A stretch of 64,000 bases of DNA. Source: Prosthecobacter vanneervenii. GTDB lineage: Bacteria > Verrucomicrobiota > Verrucomicrobiia > Verrucomicrobiales > Verrucomicrobiaceae. Positions 27,001 to 38,088 of the stretch are shown here, one piece after another. Below the pieces are notes generated by a model. The model saw only the letters and a list, made by a program, of their open reading frames with translations, was not told where the DNA came from and did not search any database. A program made the position numbers and the translations under genes. The stretch spans positions 1,054,001-1,118,000 of the forward strand of contig NZ_JACHIG010000001.1 in assembly GCF_014203095.1 (NCBI RefSeq). Direction: 5' to 3'. Position 1 is the stretch's first letter; the number at the start of each line of letters is the position of its first letter.

Positions 27001-28479
27001 TTACAGACCTGCGGCGCGGCGGGCGTCCTGGACGAGGTGGATGAAGCGGGTGCGCTCTCCGGAGGTGTCGGTGCCCTTGGCCTGTTTGGCCAGGTTGAGC
27101 ACGAGGTCATGATTCAGGCTGCCGAGGTGGTCTGCCCCACGCAGAAGGAGGCCGAAACCGACAACGGAGGTCTCAAAGACGAAGTCCTCGCGCGCATTGA
27201 GCAGGGAGTAACCGCGGTCGATGACCTGAAGCTTGCTGCTGTCAAAGGGGCCGACAGTCTGGGAGGTGAAGTGGGAGTTTGGCAGAGTCACAGTGGCAAC
27301 CTGGCGGGCGTTGTCTCCGGTGCCGTTGGGCTGGAATTCATACCAGAGCACATGGCTGCCGGCGCTGCGGCGCTCGGGGGCGGCGAGGTGGCGCTCGCAG
27401 AGCATGCGGTACTGTTTGACGTTGGCCTGGTCAAAGCTGACCTGCACGGGGAAGGCGGCGTCAGAGGAGAGCACGGCGGACTGATCTGCCGGGAGCTGAA
27501 TGACGACGCGCATGAGACGATGCGCGGGGTTCCACGGGCAGGAGGCCACCTCGGCTTTCCAAGAGTGGATGTAGAGGGAGGGGCGCTCGGCTTTGGCCTC
27601 AGGTTTGTTGGTGTTCGCAGCCTGAGGAGCGGGGGAGGCAAAGATCTCGCCTTTGGGTTTGGCTGGAGGCGGCGGGCGTAGTTGGGCGGGGCGAAGGCTG
27701 AACTGGTCGGCCGCCTGCTTGGTGGTGCTGACAAAGCTGCCATGTCCGGAGGCCATGGCAAAGCCCTGGGTAGGGGAACCTGAAGGAACTGCAACCTTGG
27801 CCGCAGGTGCGGGGACAGCCACCGGGGCGGGATCAGCCTTGGCCACGGCGACCACAGGGGCGGGAACTGCCGCCGGGGCAGGAGCAGGAGGCACGGCAAC
27901 AACCTGCACCTCCTTCTTTTCCACCGGCTGTGGATTGACCACAGGCGCGGGCGCAACCGCTACGACAGGAGCTGGTGCTGGTGAGGGCAAACTCTTGGGG
28001 GAGAGCTTTTCAGCAGAGGCAGCGGTGGCTGCCAGCTGCGGGGCGCTGGAGTCTGGCTTGCGAGCAGGCTCGTCTTTGTCCCCCTGCTCTGCGGCGCTAC
28101 GCATGTCGGGGGCAAAGGACCAGCCTGCAAAGAAGGCGGCTCCGGTCAGGGCGAGCACGGCGGCGATCTTGGCCAGCGTGCCCATGACGGGCCAGAAGAG
28201 CTGCGGAGCGGGCTTGCGCAGCGGGCGCGGCATCATGGGCTGAATGCGGCGTGGGAGATTGGAGGGGTGCAGCACGGCGTGGCGCTGCTCGTGGGTGAGG
28301 CGTGCCAGGGGGATCGGAGCGCCATGGCGGAGGGCGTCTGTCACGGCCTCGATCTGCTCCAGCTCATGGGCGGCGGCGGGGGTGGTGGCCAGCATCTCAT
28401 GCATGGCGCGCGCCTCCTCGCCGCTGAGCTCTCCGAGCGCATAGGCGGTGAAGTGGGGATTGTCCTGAAGAGGGTTCAT
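27001..28479 (-). CDS. Membrane anti-sigma-like protein with YfbK-type C-terminus
   Basis: The start at MNPLQDNPHFTAYALGELSG (28479) overlaps the stop of the sigma gene in an ATGA junction and gives 492 residues. Residues 1-90 look like a cytoplasmic anti-sigma domain (AYALGELSGEEAR). One membrane helix lies near residues 100-122. A long Ala/Pro/Val-rich linker of about 170 residues follows, then a folded outer part. The last 60 residues (DFVFETSVVGFGLLLRG, LNLAKQAKGTDTSGERTRFI) resemble the C-terminal domain of the vWA protein YfbK, but the vWA domain with its metal site is absent. It probably holds the sigma factor at the membrane. Confidence 0.75.
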   Translation of the reverse strand: MNPLQDNPHFTAYALGELSGEEARAMHEMLATTPAAAHELEQIEAVTDALRHGAPIPLARLTHEQRHAVLHPSNLPRRIQPMMPRPLRKPAPQLFWPVMGTLAKIAAVLALTGAAFFAGWSFAPDMRSAAEQGDKDEPARKPDSSAPQLAATAASAEKLSPKSLPSPAPAPVVAVAPAPVVNPQPVEKKEVQVVAVPPAPAPAAVPAPVVAVAKADPAPVAVPAPAAKVAVPSGSPTQGFAMASGHGSFVSTTKQAADQFSLRPAQLRPPPPAKPKGEIFASPAPQAANTNKPEAKAERPSLYIHSWKAEVASCPWNPAHRLMRVVIQLPADQSAVLSSDAAFPVQVSFDQANVKQYRMLCERHLAAPERRSAGSHVLWYEFQPNGTGDNARQVATVTLPNSHFTSQTVGPFDSSKLQVIDRGYSLLNAREDFVFETSVVGFGLLLRGADHLGSLNHDLVLNLAKQAKGTDTSGERTRFIHLVQDARRAAGL

Positions 28480-29027
28480 GATCTCGTAGGGGTGTATTCT
28501 TCGCTTACGTCGTTGTTCATCAGCTCGCGAAGTTTTTTGATGGCATGGTGCATGATGAAGCCGACATTGCCGACACTGAGGCCGGTGATGCCAGCGATCT
28601 CCTGGTAGGAGCAGTCGTGGAGAAACTTGAGGCGGACGACCTCGCGCTGATTGGGGCGTAGGCGGTCCACGCACTGCCAGATGCGCTCGTAGAGCTCATG
28701 CGTGCCAGCGTGCTGCGAGGGGTCGGGCTCGTGGTCGGTGGCGGCTTCGATAAGTTCATCGTTGCCGATGTCGAGACGCTGCTCCTTGCGGAGGATGTCA
28801 AAGGCACGGTTGCGGCAGACGGTGAAGAGCCAGGATTTGAGGTTTTCCCGCACACGGTCGGGCTCGGTGAGGTAGAGGCGCAGCATGGCGTCCTGCACGA
28901 CATCGCGTGCACGCTCGGTGTCTCCACCAAGAATGCTGGCCGTGTAAGCGATGAGCGTGCTTTCATGCTGATCCAGGGCACGTCTGACCAACACGGCGGC
29001 TTCATCCTGTACGTGGGGGTCGGGCAT
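28476..29027 (-). CDS. ECF-type RNA polymerase sigma factor
   Basis: A 183-residue sigma-70 family protein of the ECF group. Region 2 contains ARDVVQDAMLRLYL and LKSWLFTVCRNRAFD. Region 4 contains LRPNQREVVRLKFLHDCSYQEIAGITGLSVGNVGF, a helix-turn-helix for the -35 element. There is no region 1.1 or 3. Translational coupling to the following membrane protein indicates a sigma/anti-sigma pair. It follows the efflux operon by 141 bases on the same strand, so read-through from it is possible, but whether it controls that operon cannot be told. Confidence 0.92.
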   Translation of the reverse strand: MPDPHVQDEAAVLVRRALDQHESTLIAYTASILGGDTERARDVVQDAMLRLYLTEPDRVRENLKSWLFTVCRNRAFDILRKEQRLDIGNDELIEAATDHEPDPSQHAGTHELYERIWQCVDRLRPNQREVVRLKFLHDCSYQEIAGITGLSVGNVGFIMHHAIKKLRELMNNDVSEEYTPTRS

Positions 29028-29168
29028 GCGTAAGTTCAGGGTTGGAACGAGCGGGCACGGCAGGAAATTAGGCCGGAGCGGAAAGTTGACGCCATTTTCC
29101 GGCTTGGAAACCGTAATTTTGCTCCCACCCCCGCATACGAGGGGAGAGTTGAGACGATACGGAGTGGC

Positions 29169-30578
29169 TCACCAGCCGCCGCCGAGTGCCTTCACGAGGG
29201 CCACGGTGGCCAAAAGGCGGCGGGAGCGGATGTTGATGGCGCTGACTTCGGCATTCAGCGCGGAGGCCTGGGCTGTGGTGACATTGATGTAGCTCAGCGT
29301 GCCAGCCTGATACTGGTTGACGGCGATGCGCTCGCTCTCGCGGGCAGCGCGCACGGCTTCGTCCTGTGCCTGGGATTCAGCGGCGAGGATGCGCAGGGTG
29401 GAGAGCGCGTCCTCGGTCTCCTGCATGGCGGTGAGCACGGCCTGGCGGTAGTCAGCCACGGTCTGACGCCAGGTGGCGTCCGCCTGGGCCTTGGCGGCGA
29501 TGCGCTGGCCGCTGTCGAGCAGGTTGAAGGTGGCGTCGGGTCCAAAGGACCAGTAGTTGTTTCCCTGCGCGAGGAGATTGGTCAAAGCGCGCCAGCCGGA
29601 GGAGGCACTGAAGGAGATGGTGGGAAAGAAGGCGGCGATGGCAGCACCGATGCGCTCATTGGCGGCAGCCACACGGCGCTCCGCCGCAGCGATGTCCGGC
29701 CTGCGCTGCAGCAGCGTGGAGGGCGCATTGGAGGGCAGGCCGGGGATGTGGGTGGACAGCGTGGCGGGCTTCAGCCCAAAGTCCGCCGGAGTGCGCCCCG
29801 TAAGCACGGCAATGGCATGCTCCATAGTGGCGCGATTGACGCCCACATCGATGAGTGCAGCGCGTGCGGTGGCGAGCTGGGTGGCGGCGAGGGCCACGTC
29901 TGCCTCGGAGGCAACGCCCTGGGCCTTGCGGTTTTGGGTCAGCTCCAGAGACTTGGCATAGCTGGCCACCTGGCGCTCCAGGAGGTTTTTTTGGGCATCT
30001 GCGGCACGCAGCGTGAAGTAGCTCTGCGCGGCCTGCGCCTGCAGGGTGAGGCGCATGGTTTCCACATCGGCCCTGGCGGCTTCGGAGTCGGCCTTGGTGG
30101 CCTTGGCGCTGTGGCGCAGACGGCCCCAGATGTCGATCTCCCAGCTGGCCTGGCCGCTGATGGACTGGATCTTCTTCACCCCAGATCCTGCCCTGGCCGC
30201 ATTGATGGAGTTTGCACTGCCGCCACCACCGAGGGCACCACTCATGTTCACCGTGTAGTCGGCGCTGGTGGAGGCCGTGGGCAGGAAGGCAAACTTGGCG
30301 GCGGTGAGCAATGCGGAGGTCTGCTGCGCCTTGGCCACAGCGGACTGGAGGGACTGGTTGGACACCTCCAGGCTCTGCATGATGGCGTCGAGGTCCCGGT
30401 CATGGAAGATGGACCACCAGCTGCCACGCGGCAGATGGTCTGCGGGCACCGCCACCTTCCACTCTTTGCTCTCCTTGAAATGAGCAGGCAGCTTCATGGC
30501 CGGAGCCTGCTTTTTGGGTGAGAAACTGCAGCCAGCGGCTGCCAGCGTGAGCAGCGGGAGAAGGAAACGGGTCATCAT
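29169..30578 (-). CDS. RND efflux outer membrane lipoprotein (NodT/TolC family)
   Basis: A 469-residue outer membrane factor with a lipoprotein signal (LTLAAAGC, lipidated cysteine near residue 17) and two similar halves of long helices and strands, including SWEIDIWGRLRHSAK and LLQRRPDIAAAERRVAAANE, which is typical of the NodT branch. It forms the outer membrane channel of the pump encoded upstream. Its start overlaps the stop of the second RND permease in an ATGA junction, so all four pump genes are one translationally linked unit. Confidence 0.93.
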   Translation of the reverse strand: MMTRFLLPLLTLAAAGCSFSPKKQAPAMKLPAHFKESKEWKVAVPADHLPRGSWWSIFHDRDLDAIMQSLEVSNQSLQSAVAKAQQTSALLTAAKFAFLPTASTSADYTVNMSGALGGGGSANSINAARAGSGVKKIQSISGQASWEIDIWGRLRHSAKATKADSEAARADVETMRLTLQAQAAQSYFTLRAADAQKNLLERQVASYAKSLELTQNRKAQGVASEADVALAATQLATARAALIDVGVNRATMEHAIAVLTGRTPADFGLKPATLSTHIPGLPSNAPSTLLQRRPDIAAAERRVAAANERIGAAIAAFFPTISFSASSGWRALTNLLAQGNNYWSFGPDATFNLLDSGQRIAAKAQADATWRQTVADYRQAVLTAMQETEDALSTLRILAAESQAQDEAVRAARESERIAVNQYQAGTLSYINVTTAQASALNAEVSAINIRSRRLLATVALVKALGGGW

Positions 30579-33500
30579 AGTGCAGCGGGAGCGGGAGCAG
30601 AGACAGGATGCGTTACGGGCGAGATGTGGTGTTTTTTCAGGAAGCGCAGCCGCAGGCTGTCGAGAAAGAGATAGACAACCGGCGTGGTGTAAAGCGTGAG
30701 CACTTGGCTGACGATGAGCCCGCCCACCACGGCGATGCCCAGCGGGCGGCGCAGCTCGGAGCCCACACCGGTGCCAAAGGCCAGCGGCAGTGCGCCCAGC
30801 AGCGCGGCGGCGGTGGTCATCAAAATGGGGCGCAGGCGCAGCTGGCAGGCCTCGTAGATAGCCTGGAAGGAATCGAGCCCGCGCTCGCGCTCTGTCTGCA
30901 GCGCGAAGTCGATCATCATGATGGCGTTCTTTTTCACGATGCCGATGAGGAGGAAGATGCCGATCATGGCCATGACATTGAAGTCCATGCCAAAGACATA
31001 GAGCGCCAGCAGCGCGCCCACCCCGGCAGAGGGCAGCGTGGAGAGGATGGTGAGCGGGTGCAGAAAGCTCTCGTAGAGAATGCCCAGCACGAGGTAGATG
31101 ACGATGAGCGCGGTGAGGATGAGGATGGGCTGGTTGTTCAGCGAGGCCTGGAAAGCGCCCGCCGTGCCGGCAAAGATGCGCTGCACATCTTCTGGCAGGT
31201 TCAGCTTGTCCACGGTTTCCGTCACCGCTTCAGTGGCCTGGGCAAAGGAGGTGCCGGGAGCCACATTGAAGGAGAAGGTGAGCGCGGTGAACTGCCCCTG
31301 ATGACTGATGGAAAGCGGTGCGGGCGCGGCCTCCCAGCGGGCGAGCTGATTCAGCGGCACCAGCTTGCCGGAGGTAGTGCGCACCATCACATGCTCGAGT
31401 GCGCCTGCGTCGTCGTTTTGTGAGGCCTCCAAAATGACGCGATATTGGTTCAGCGGCGCATAGATGGTGGAGACCATGCGCTGGCCAAAGGAGCTGTTGA
31501 GCGCGGCATCCACGGACTGCATGGTCACGCCAATGCGGGCGCAGGCATCGCGGTCCACCACGAGGCGGGTCACGGTGCCCTTGTCTTCAAAGTCGCTGTT
31601 CACATCAGTGAGCTCCTTGAGTCCCAGCAGCGCCAGACGCACCTTGGGCTCCACACTGCGGAGGGTGGCCACGTCATTGGCCATGAGGGTGTACTGATAC
31701 AGCGCACGGCTGGAGCGGCCGCCGATGCGCAGATCCTGCGAGGGCATGAGCAGCAGCATGGCACCGGGAATTTTGGAGAGCTTGCCACGGAAGCGGGCAA
31801 GAATGGCGTCCATCGGCTCACGCTCGGCCAGGGGCTTGAGCGCTACGAACACGCGGCCGGTGTTTTTGGGGCCGCCCATGCGGGAGTCTGAGCCGCAGCT
31901 GGCATTGAGCTTGGCCACGGCGGGGTCGTTTTGCACGAGGTTGGAGATCGTGATGATCTTGTCGCGCATGGCCTGGAAGGAGATGTTCTGGTCGGCACTG
32001 ATGCTGCCGATGAGGAGGCCGTTGTCCTGCTGGGGAAAGAAGCCCTTGGGGATGGTGACGTAGAGCCAGCCGGTGAGACCCACGATGCCGAGAAGAGAGC
32101 AGAGCGTGAGCCAGCGGTGGCGCAGCGCGATGTGCAGCGTGTAGGCGTAGAAGGACTGAATCCAGAGGAAGATGCCCTCCGAAAAGCGGGCAAAGAAGCC
32201 GGGCTTGTGATCATGCGGATCCGCCCTGACCATGCGTGCGCACATCATGGGCGTGGTGGTGAGTGAGACCACGAGAGACACGGCGATGGCCACGGAGAGC
32301 ACCACGGCAAACTCGCGGAAGAGCAGCCCCATGAGCCCGCCCATCAGAAGAATGGGAATGAACACCGCCACCAGGGAGATGCTCATGGAGATGACGGTGA
32401 AGGTAACCTCCCGCGTGCCGCGCCGCGCGGCCTCCATGACAGGCATGCCGTTTTCGATGTGGCGAGTGATGTTTTCCAGCACCACCACGGCGTCGTCCAC
32501 CACAAAGCCGGTGCTGATGGTGAGGGCCATGAGGGAGAGATTGTCCAAACTGTAGCCGCAGAGGTACATGACCCCGAAGGTGCCCAGCAGGGAGACGGGC
32601 ACGGCCACGCCGGGAATAAGGGTGGCGCGAGCGCGGCGCAGGAAGGCAAACACCACCAGCACCACCAGCGCGATGGCAATGAGAAGCGAATGCTGCACGT
32701 CATCAATGGAGGCCTTGATGGTGATGGTGCGCTCCATGGTGATCTCCAGATTCATGGCCGCCGGGATCATGGCCTTGAGCCGCGGCATGAGGGCTTTGAT
32801 CTTGTCCACCACCTCGATGATGTTGGCCCCGGCCTGACGGAAGACGACAAAGGAGACGGATGTCTTGCCATTGGTGCTGCCGTAATTGAAGGCGTCCTGA
32901 ACGGCGTCAGTGACCTCTCCAAGATCCGCGAGACGCACGGCGGCTCCATTGCTGTAGCTGACAATGACGTTTTTGTACTCCTCGGCCTTGGAGAGCTGGT
33001 CGCTGGCCACCACCTGCCAGCGGTGGCTGCGGTCTTCCACGATGCCCTTGGGCCGTGTCACATTGGCGCTGGTGATGGCAGCACGCACATCCTCCATGGT
33101 CAGATTGGCGCGCGTGAGAGCGGGCATGTTCATGGTGGCGCGCACGGCGGGCAGCGAGCTGCCGCCGATGCTGACATTTCCCACGCCGTCCACCTGCGAG
33201 ATCTTTTGCGCGATGACGGTGGAGGCCACGTCGTACATCTGCCCGGGCGTGGCCACGTCCGAGGTCAGCGCCATGATCATGATGGGAGAGTCCGCCGTGT
33301 TCATCTTGCGGTACGTCGGATTTCCCGGCATGCCGGTGGGCAGCAGGCTGCGGGAGGCATTGATGGCGGCCTCCACATCGCGTGCGGCGCTGTCCACATC
33401 CCTGCTGATGTCAAACTGCAGGCTGATGCTGGTGACGCCCATGGAGGACGAAGAGGTCATCTCCGTGACACCGGCGATGCGCCCCAACGCACGCTCCAGC

Positions 33501-33697
33501 GGCGTGGCCACGGTGGCGGCCATGGTCTCCGGACTGGCACCGGGCAGCGAAGCGGAGACGGAGATGGAGGGCATGTCCACCTGCGGCAGCGGAGACACCG
33601 GCAGACTGGTGTAGGCCAGGGCACCCGCCAATGCGACCGCCAGCGTGGCGAGCGTCGTCGCCACGGGCCGGTGGATGAAGGTGTCTGTAAAACTCAT
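30575..33697 (-). CDS. RND efflux permease, second of pair (MdtC-like)
   Basis: A 1040-residue inner-membrane drug/proton antiporter with twelve predicted helices and two large periplasmic loops. It begins [20 protein letters not shown]. The proton-relay aspartates are visible in helix 4 ([19 protein letters not shown]), and the second repeat has the family block [14 protein letters not shown]. Two different RND permeases in a row match the heteromeric MdtB/MdtC system, with this one in the MdtC position. Coupled by ATGA overlaps to genes on both sides. Confidence 0.93.
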   Translation of the reverse strand: MSFTDTFIHRPVATTLATLAVALAGALAYTSLPVSPLPQVDMPSISVSASLPGASPETMAATVATPLERALGRIAGVTEMTSSSSMGVTSISLQFDISRDVDSAARDVEAAINASRSLLPTGMPGNPTYRKMNTADSPIMIMALTSDVATPGQMYDVASTVIAQKISQVDGVGNVSIGGSSLPAVRATMNMPALTRANLTMEDVRAAITSANVTRPKGIVEDRSHRWQVVASDQLSKAEEYKNVIVSYSNGAAVRLADLGEVTDAVQDAFNYGSTNGKTSVSFVVFRQAGANIIEVVDKIKALMPRLKAMIPAAMNLEITMERTITIKASIDDVQHSLLIAIALVVLVVFAFLRRARATLIPGVAVPVSLLGTFGVMYLCGYSLDNLSLMALTISTGFVVDDAVVVLENITRHIENGMPVMEAARRGTREVTFTVISMSISLVAVFIPILLMGGLMGLLFREFAVVLSVAIAVSLVVSLTTTPMMCARMVRADPHDHKPGFFARFSEGIFLWIQSFYAYTLHIALRHRWLTLCSLLGIVGLTGWLYVTIPKGFFPQQDNGLLIGSISADQNISFQAMRDKIITISNLVQNDPAVAKLNASCGSDSRMGGPKNTGRVFVALKPLAEREPMDAILARFRGKLSKIPGAMLLLMPSQDLRIGGRSSRALYQYTLMANDVATLRSVEPKVRLALLGLKELTDVNSDFEDKGTVTRLVVDRDACARIGVTMQSVDAALNSSFGQRMVSTIYAPLNQYRVILEASQNDDAGALEHVMVRTTSGKLVPLNQLARWEAAPAPLSISHQGQFTALTFSFNVAPGTSFAQATEAVTETVDKLNLPEDVQRIFAGTAGAFQASLNNQPILILTALIVIYLVLGILYESFLHPLTILSTLPSAGVGALLALYVFGMDFNVMAMIGIFLLIGIVKKNAIMMIDFALQTERERGLDSFQAIYEACQLRLRPILMTTAAALLGALPLAFGTGVGSELRRPLGIAVVGGLIVSQVLTLYTTPVVYLFLDSLRLRFLKKHHISPVTHPVSAPAPAAL

Positions 33698-36600
33698 GCG
33701 ATGGCGGGGCTGGCGACGGCCGTCTGCTCCGCCGCCTGTCTGCGATGGGCGGAGGGAGCAAAGCGGTCAAAGATGAGATAGATGACCGGCGTGGTGAAAA
33801 GTGTGAGGAGCTGGCTGAAGAGCAGGCCGCCCACCATGGTAAGGCCCAGCGGATGGCGCAGCTCGGAGCCCTCCCCATGGCCGATCATGAGCGGCAGTGC
33901 ACCGAGCAGCGCAGCCAGCGTCGTCATGAGGATGGGGCGGAAGCGCAGCAGGCAGGCCTGGTAGATGGCCTCGCGGGGGGACATGTTGTGCTCGCGCTCG
34001 GCCTCAATGGCGAAGTCGATCATCATGATGGCGTTCTTTTTCACGATGCCGATGAGCAGCACGATGCCGATGATGGCCATGACGCCGAGCTCGCTGTCTG
34101 TGAGCTTGAGCGCCAGCAGCGCACCCACGGCGGCGGAGGGCAGCGTGGAAAGAATGGTGAGCGGGTGGATGAAGCTCTCATACAAAATGCCGAGCACGAG
34201 GTACATGACGACCACGGCGGCTAGGATAAGCAGGAGCTGATTGCTTAGCGCGCTCTGGAAGGCGAGCGCGGTGCCGGCAAAGGCGGTCTCGATGCTGTCG
34301 GGCATGTTGATCTCGTTTTTGATGCGCTGGATCTCCGCCACGGCGGCACCGAGGGAGACACCGTGCGCGAGATTGAACGACACGGTGGCGGCGGGAAACT
34401 GATCCTGATGTGCGACCGCGAGCGTGGCGGGCTCCTCGACGATCTTGGCCACGGCATTCAGCAGCACCTGCTGCCCGCTGGTTGATGGCACGCGCACCTG
34501 GTCAAAAGCGGCCAGCCCTTCCTGAAACTCCAGGTCATGCTCCAGCACCACGCGGTACTGCCCGCTCTGGGTGAAGATGGTGGAGACGAGGCGCTGACCA
34601 AAGGCATTGTAAAGCGCAGCATCAATCGCCGCGACGGTAACGCCAAGACGGCTGGCGGTCTCGCGGTCGATGATGACACGCGCCTGCAGGCCGCGATCAA
34701 GAAGATCATCGGCCACATCAGCGAGCAGTGGAGACTCGCGCAACTCCTCCACCAGCGCGTGCGTCCAGTCCTGGAGAGACTCGATGTCGGGAGACTGCAA
34801 GGTGAACTGGAACTGCGTGCGGCTAACGCGGTCTTCGATGTTGAGATCCTGCACAGGCTGAAGGTAGAGCTGCACATCGGGCAGGCGGTTGGCCTTGTCC
34901 TGCAGGCGGCGCACCACCTGCATGGCGGTGGCGTCGCGCTCATGGCGGGGGCGCAGATTGATGAGCAGGCGGCCGGTGTTGGGCGTGGTGTTGACGCCAT
35001 CCACCCCGATGAAGGAGGAGACGCTCTGCACGGCATTGTCTTCGAGGATCAACCGCGCCAGTGCCTGCTGCCTGCGCCCGAGCGCGGAGAAGGACACATT
35101 TTGCGGAGCCTCCACAAAGCCCTGGATGAGCCCGGTGTCCTGCAGAGGGAAGAAGCCCTTGGACACGCTCTCATAGAGAACGCCGGTGGCCACCAGCGTG
35201 GCGATGAAAACGAGCATGGTGGTGGCGCCGTGATTGAGCACGACACGCAGCACGCGGCCATAGAGGGCGATGATGGCATCAAAGCCACGCGATACCATCT
35301 GCGCGATGGGCCCCTCCCCTCCATGCCGGAGCAGGCGTGCGCACATCATGGGCGTGAGGGTGAGCGAGACGATGGCACTGATGACGATGGAGATGGCCAG
35401 CGTGATGGCGAACTCGCGGAACAGGCGGCCCACCACGTCCTGCATGAAGAGCAGCGGAATGAGCACGGCAATGAGCGAGAGCGTGAGGGAGATGATGGTG
35501 AAGCCGATCTGGCGCGCACCTTTCAAAGCAGCCTCCATGGCGGAGTCTCCCGCCTCGATGTAGCGCGCGATGTTTTCAATCATCACAATGGCGTCATCCA
35601 CCACGAAACCGGTGGCGATGGTGAGGGCCATGAGCGTGAGGTTGTTCAAGCTGAAGCCGCAGACCCACATGACAGCAAAGGTGCCGACGAGTGAGAGCGG
35701 CACGGCCACGGCGGGAATGATGGTGGCGCTGACGCTGCGCAGGAAGACAAAGATGACGGCGACCACCAGCACGATGGAAAGCAGGAGCTCATACTGCACG
35801 TCCTCCACGGAGGCGCGGATGGTGGTGGTGCGGTCGGTGAGGAGCTGCACGTCCACAGCCTTGGGCAGGTTTTCCTTCAGCTTGGGGATCAGCGCTTTGA
35901 TGCGGTCCGCCACCTCGATGACGTTGGCACCGGGCTGGCGCTGCACATTCACCACCACGGCGGGCTGCACATCCGCCCAGGCGGCGAGGCGTACGTTTTC
36001 CGCCTCATCCACCACGTCGGCCACGTCGATGACACGCACGGGGGCGTTGTTGCGCCAGGCGATGACGAGATTGCGGTAGTCGTCTGCGGAGATGAGCTGG
36101 TCATTGGCATCCACGGTGCTGCTGCGCGTGGCGCTGTCGAAGCCGCCCTTGGGCTGGTTCACATTGCCGGTGGAGATGGCCGCGCGCAGATCCTCGGTGC
36201 TGAGGCCGCGTGCTGAAAGCGCCACCGGATTGGCTCGAATGCGCACGGCGGGGCGCATGCCGCCGCTGAGGGAGACAAGGCCCACACCGGAGATCTGCGA
36301 GAGCTTGGGCACGAGGCGCGTGTCTGCGGCATCCTGCACCTTGATGAGCGGCAGCGACTGCGAGGTGAGCGCCAGCGTGATGATGGGCGCGTCGGCAGGG
36401 TTGACCTTGTTATAAACCGGCGGGTTGGGCAGGTCGGTGGGCAGCAGCGTGGTCGCGGCATTGATGGCGGCCTGCACGCTCTGCTCGGCAATGTCGAGCT
36501 TGAGCCCAAGAGTGAAGCGCAAGGTGATGACAGAGGAGCCGCCGCTGCTGATGGAGTACATCTGCGCGAGACCGGGCATCTGCCCAAACTGGCGCTCCAG

Positions 36601-36798
36601 CGGCGCGGTAACCGAGGACGTCATGACCTCCGGACCTGCACCGGGATAAAGCGTGACAACCTGGACGGTAGGGTAGTCCACCTGCGGCAGCGCGGAAACT
36701 GGCAGCAGGCGATAGGCAAGGCCGCCCACCAACAGCACGGCCACCATCAGCAGCGTGGTGGCTACGGGCCGCTCGATGAAGATGCGTGAGGGGTTCAT
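33694..36798 (-). CDS. RND efflux permease, first of pair (MdtB-like)
   Basis: A 1034-residue RND transporter beginning [20 protein letters not shown]. It has helix-4 aspartates in [19 protein letters not shown] and the block [14 protein letters not shown] in the second half. Overall layout and length are standard for the hydrophobe/amphiphile efflux group. It lies 27 bases downstream of the membrane fusion protein gene and overlaps the next permease by four bases. MdtBC pumps typically export bile salts, novobiocin or other amphiphiles; the natural substrate here is unknown. Confidence 0.93.
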   Translation of the reverse strand: MNPSRIFIERPVATTLLMVAVLLVGGLAYRLLPVSALPQVDYPTVQVVTLYPGAGPEVMTSSVTAPLERQFGQMPGLAQMYSISSGGSSVITLRFTLGLKLDIAEQSVQAAINAATTLLPTDLPNPPVYNKVNPADAPIITLALTSQSLPLIKVQDAADTRLVPKLSQISGVGLVSLSGGMRPAVRIRANPVALSARGLSTEDLRAAISTGNVNQPKGGFDSATRSSTVDANDQLISADDYRNLVIAWRNNAPVRVIDVADVVDEAENVRLAAWADVQPAVVVNVQRQPGANVIEVADRIKALIPKLKENLPKAVDVQLLTDRTTTIRASVEDVQYELLLSIVLVVAVIFVFLRSVSATIIPAVAVPLSLVGTFAVMWVCGFSLNNLTLMALTIATGFVVDDAIVMIENIARYIEAGDSAMEAALKGARQIGFTIISLTLSLIAVLIPLLFMQDVVGRLFREFAITLAISIVISAIVSLTLTPMMCARLLRHGGEGPIAQMVSRGFDAIIALYGRVLRVVLNHGATTMLVFIATLVATGVLYESVSKGFFPLQDTGLIQGFVEAPQNVSFSALGRRQQALARLILEDNAVQSVSSFIGVDGVNTTPNTGRLLINLRPRHERDATAMQVVRRLQDKANRLPDVQLYLQPVQDLNIEDRVSRTQFQFTLQSPDIESLQDWTHALVEELRESPLLADVADDLLDRGLQARVIIDRETASRLGVTVAAIDAALYNAFGQRLVSTIFTQSGQYRVVLEHDLEFQEGLAAFDQVRVPSTSGQQVLLNAVAKIVEEPATLAVAHQDQFPAATVSFNLAHGVSLGAAVAEIQRIKNEINMPDSIETAFAGTALAFQSALSNQLLLILAAVVVMYLVLGILYESFIHPLTILSTLPSAAVGALLALKLTDSELGVMAIIGIVLLIGIVKKNAIMMIDFAIEAEREHNMSPREAIYQACLLRFRPILMTTLAALLGALPLMIGHGEGSELRHPLGLTMVGGLLFSQLLTLFTTPVIYLIFDRFAPSAHRRQAAEQTAVASPAIA

Positions 36799-36825
36799 GC
36801 GGAGAAGCTTAGGCGGTGGCCGTCA

Positions 36826-38088
36826 TCAGGGAAGCATGGCGGCTTTGTCGCCTTTCCCCTGCCCTTTTGCCTTGTCTTGATCGCCGCTCTTGGCCAGCCT
36901 GCCAGCAGGTGGCTTGCCAGGGATGATGACCTCGACCTTGGCGCCTTCGCGCAGGCGGTCCACTCCCTGGGTGATGACTTTGTCTCCAGGCTTCAGGCCT
37001 TCAGTGATAAGCACGCGATCCCCCTGCGTGGGGCCGGTGGTGACGGTGTGCATGCTGACGGTGCTCTCGGCCTCCTGCAGCACATAGACATAGGCACCTT
37101 TGGCTCCGCGCTGGATGGCATTAGCCGGTGCCACGGTGGCATTGGGAATCGTGTTCACGAGCAGACGTGCAATGACAAACTGATTCGGGAACAGCAGGCT
37201 TTCGGCATTGGGCAGCTGCGCCTTGAGCTTGAGCGTGCCGGAGGTGAGGTCGATCTGGTTGTCGGTGGTGAGCAGGTGGCCGCGGCCGAGCAGCTTGTTC
37301 ATTTCCTTGTCCACGGCTTCCACCTGCACTTTGTCTCCGGAAGCCAGGCGCCTGCGCACAGCATCCACGCGCTCCTGGGGGATGTTGCAAATGAGGCCGA
37401 TGGGGTCCATCTGCGTGATGATGACCAGCCCATTGGCATCAGTGGAGCGGATCATATTGCCCGGGTCCACCTGGCGCAGGCCCACGCGGCCGGTGAGCGG
37501 TGCGGTGACTTTAGTATAGCTGAGCTGCAAGGCCGCGCTGGCCACAGCGGCGCGGTCTGAGGTGAGCGCGGCATCATACTGACGCACCAGCGAAGCCTGG
37601 GTGTCCACCTGCTGTCGGGCGATAGAGTCCTGCTTGAGCAGCATGGTGTAGCGGTCCATGTCTTTGTGGGCATTGGCCAGCAGCGCCTCATCGCGTTCGA
37701 GCTGGCCTTTGGCCTGATCAAGTGCCACCTGGAAAGGGCGCGGGTCGATCTCCGCCAACAGGTCGCCAGCTTTGACCATCTGGCCTTCGACGAAGTGCAC
37801 CTTGTCCAGCTGGCCGTCCACACGGCTGCGCACGGTGACCACATATAGCGGCGTGACGGTGCCCGCGAGGCTGACCCATTCGTCAAAATTCTCCTGCTTC
37901 ACTTCTCCCACCGTGACGGCAGCCGTGCCGCCACGCATTCCCCTGCCCCCAGGCGCTCCGGCAGCCGCAGGCTCGGGACGGTGCATCCACAGCCAGCCGC
38001 CCCCGGCAAGGGCTAGAAAGATGATGATGAAGCATCCGGCGCGTCCTTTAGCTGACGGCGGATTGGTAGAAGGGGTGGGTTCGTTCAT
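36826..38088 (-). CDS. RND efflux membrane fusion protein (MdtA-like)
   Basis: The start at MNEPTPSTNPPSAKGR (38088) is preferred over 38124 because it sits right before the membrane anchor (CFIIIFLALAGGGWLW); 420 residues. It has the usual adaptor order: a barrel-sandwich half motif (VRSRVDGQLDKVHFVEGQMV), an alpha-helical hairpin, the second half motif (VTAPLTGRVGLRQVDPGNMI) and beta-barrel domains. A charged Gly/Lys/Asp tail ends the protein. It links the two RND permeases to the outer membrane channel and is the first gene of the operon. A TATATA stretch about 25 bases upstream could be a -10 element. Confidence 0.92.
   Translation of the reverse strand: MNEPTPSTNPPSAKGRAGCFIIIFLALAGGGWLWMHRPEPAAAGAPGGRGMRGGTAAVTVGEVKQENFDEWVSLAGTVTPLYVVTVRSRVDGQLDKVHFVEGQMVKAGDLLAEIDPRPFQVALDQAKGQLERDEALLANAHKDMDRYTMLLKQDSIARQQVDTQASLVRQYDAALTSDRAAVASAALQLSYTKVTAPLTGRVGLRQVDPGNMIRSTDANGLVIITQMDPIGLICNIPQERVDAVRRRLASGDKVQVEAVDKEMNKLLGRGHLLTTDNQIDLTSGTLKLKAQLPNAESLLFPNQFVIARLLVNTIPNATVAPANAIQRGAKGAYVYVLQEAESTVSMHTVTTGPTQGDRVLITEGLKPGDKVITQGVDRLREGAKVEVIIPGKPPAGRLAKSGDQDKAKGQGKGDKAAMLP

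Noticed and set aside
32459..33781. 440-codon His/Gly-rich plus-strand frame
   Set aside because: Antisense to the RND permease gene; repetitive composition results from reverse reading of codons for Ala, Val and Met.
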